Below, piece by piece: positions 5,602 through 6,466 of a stretch of 6,466 bases of DNA (position 1 is the first letter of the stretch; each line of letters starts with the position of its first letter). The DNA is from an uncultured Rikenellaceae bacterium. Its GTDB lineage: Bacteria > Bacteroidota > Bacteroidia > Bacteroidales > Rikenellaceae. The notes under the pieces are model-generated. The model had not been told where the DNA came from. It did not search any database and saw nothing but the letters and a program-made list of their open reading frames with translations. The translations under genes were made by a program, and so were the position numbers. The stretch is taken from assembly GCA_947054185.1 (NCBI GenBank), contig CAMRVW010000114.1, forward strand, positions 1 through 6,466, in the 5' to 3' direction.

Positions 5602-6466
5602 TCACCACTCGAGATAAAAGGCATGCGGCTGGTATGACAACACATCGGGTGTGTCGTGGTTTTTAAGCCATAACGGCTCTTTGAGCGAAAAGGCGACCTG
5701 CTCGGCAGGGCTTTTCTGCCCGAAGAAAGCGACAGCCTTTTCGAGCACGGCAAGCTCGCTTTTGGAGAAGGCGTCGCCATCTGTCGGGCATACACTCTCC
5801 AGGACGGTCGAATAGGAAGGTGCGCCTGCATCGTTTCCCACGCTCTCACGCACATGCACCAGGCCGCACAGACCCAGCATGCCCACTATCGTCTCCCAGC
5901 AATAGACTCTTATGCCGCAATCGGCGGTGGCTTCATAGACGATGCCCGTCACCGAACGGCAAGTGGTGCGGTAATGCGAAAAGTCGACATAGAAGAGTAT
6001 GCGCGCCAACGACTCCATTGTCACCTTCATGCGGCTGCCCAGGTATGATATCACGGCCGTGAGCCGGTTGAAATCGAGTGTGCGGAAGCCGTTGAACTCG
6101 CTCGGACGGTTATATGCGTGGCAGAGCGACGACAAGAGCGACTTGACGCGTATCAGCGGGTCGCCCGACACGGCCTCGGAACGCCTCTTTAGCGTCTCAT
6201 ACTCGCTGTCGCTCAGTCGGTTGCGGGCAAGATCGAGATAGCTTGCAAACACCCATGCATCTTCAAGCGACAATATCATGCGCCCCAAGGCGGGTGCGGG
6301 AAGCTCTCCACGCTCATATTTCTTTATAGTGTTAGGACCCATGGAGAGTATTTCGCTGAGACGGTGAGGGGTCAGTCCATAACGTTCACGCAACGCTATG
6401 ATCTCCTCGGGGAACGGCAATCCGTATTTCTGACGATAAAGGTTTTCGGCTTGCATGAGATTTATG
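5602..6466 (-). CDS. MqsA-type HTH plus Panacea (DUF4065) antitoxin-like protein, N-terminus outside window
   Basis: The frame stays open to the right edge. The first ATG in view (6456) is probably internal, because the codons before it read I-N-L, and INLMQAENLYRQKYGLPFPEEI looks like the linker after the MqsA/YgiT-type zinc finger. From that Met: helix-turn-helix at about 16-58 (EEIIALRERYGLTPHRLSEI, then PNTIKKYERGELP as recognition helix and flank). The Panacea domain is at about 126-282, seen in LARILFYVDFSHY, SVTGIVYEA, and the C-terminal hallmark SLKEPLWLKNHDTPDVLSY. Panacea proteins are antitoxins that neutralise unrelated toxins by direct binding; the HTH would autoregulate the operon. 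No toxin gene lies downstream, since the next gene is convergent, so a partner would be beyond the edge. Unlike its neighbours it uses TCA codons. A stand-alone regulator is possible. Confidence 0.8.
   Translation of the reverse strand, partial: INLMQAENLYRQKYGLPFPEEIIALRERYGLTPHRLSEILSMGPNTIKKYERGELPAPALGRMILSLEDAWVFASYLDLARNRLSDSEYETLKRRSEAVSGDPLIRVKSLLSSLCHAYNRPSEFNGFRTLDFNRLTAVISYLGSRMKVTMESLARILFYVDFSHYRTTCRSVTGIVYEATADCGIRVYCWETIVGMLGLCGLVHVRESVGNDAGAPSYSTVLESVCPTDGDAFSKSELAVLEKAVAFFGQKSPAEQVAFSLKEPLWLKNHDTPDVLSYQPHAFYLEW

Overview
The window looks like chromosomal DNA from a Bacteroidota species, most likely order Bacteroidales (a Muribaculaceae-like gut bacterium is my best guess, but unproven). 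Four things point there. Promoters fit the TTTG / TAnnTTTG pattern of Bacteroidota. Leaders are A-rich with little Shine-Dalgarno. MurA carries a GGDKIGRRR active-site loop. Isoleucine is written mainly as ATA in DNA that is otherwise fairly GC-rich.

Layout. Positions 1-272 hold a minus-strand open frame running off the left edge (weak candidate for a small membrane protein), in GC-rich, hairpin-rich DNA, with a good promoter match and nested dyads at 315-375. Positions 544-831 (minus) encode a 95-residue single-helix membrane protein with a cysteine-rich tail. Positions 832-1347 are a 516-base divergent intergenic region. It contains a degenerate tandem array of about 75-base palindromic units, three of which end in the same 16-base string containing a -7 promoter box aimed at trkA; a leader hairpin follows. 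Then come trkA (1348-2688), a 202-base gap, murA (2891-4195) and, 12 bases later, a cytoplasmic GH13 alpha-amylase-family enzyme (4208-5464). A strong hairpin at 5522-5549 separates it from a convergent minus-strand gene (5602 to beyond 6466) encoding an MqsA-type helix-turn-helix joined to a Panacea (DUF4065) antitoxin domain; its N-terminus lies outside the window.

How the genes relate. trkA is the cytoplasmic NAD-binding regulator of Trk potassium uptake, and no trkH is adjacent here. murA makes the first committed peptidoglycan precursor and carries Asp instead of the fosfomycin-target Cys. The GH13 gene is probably co-transcribed with murA, but no biochemical link is evident. trkA, murA and GH13 share extreme codon habits: no TTA, CTA or TCA codon in 1,298 codons, and 37 of 43 MurA isoleucines written ATA. 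The right-edge antitoxin-like gene uses TCA, so it differs in this respect, and is the most likely accessory element. Its toxin partner, if any, would lie beyond the right edge.

No tRNA, rRNA, CRISPR array or insertion sequence was recognised.
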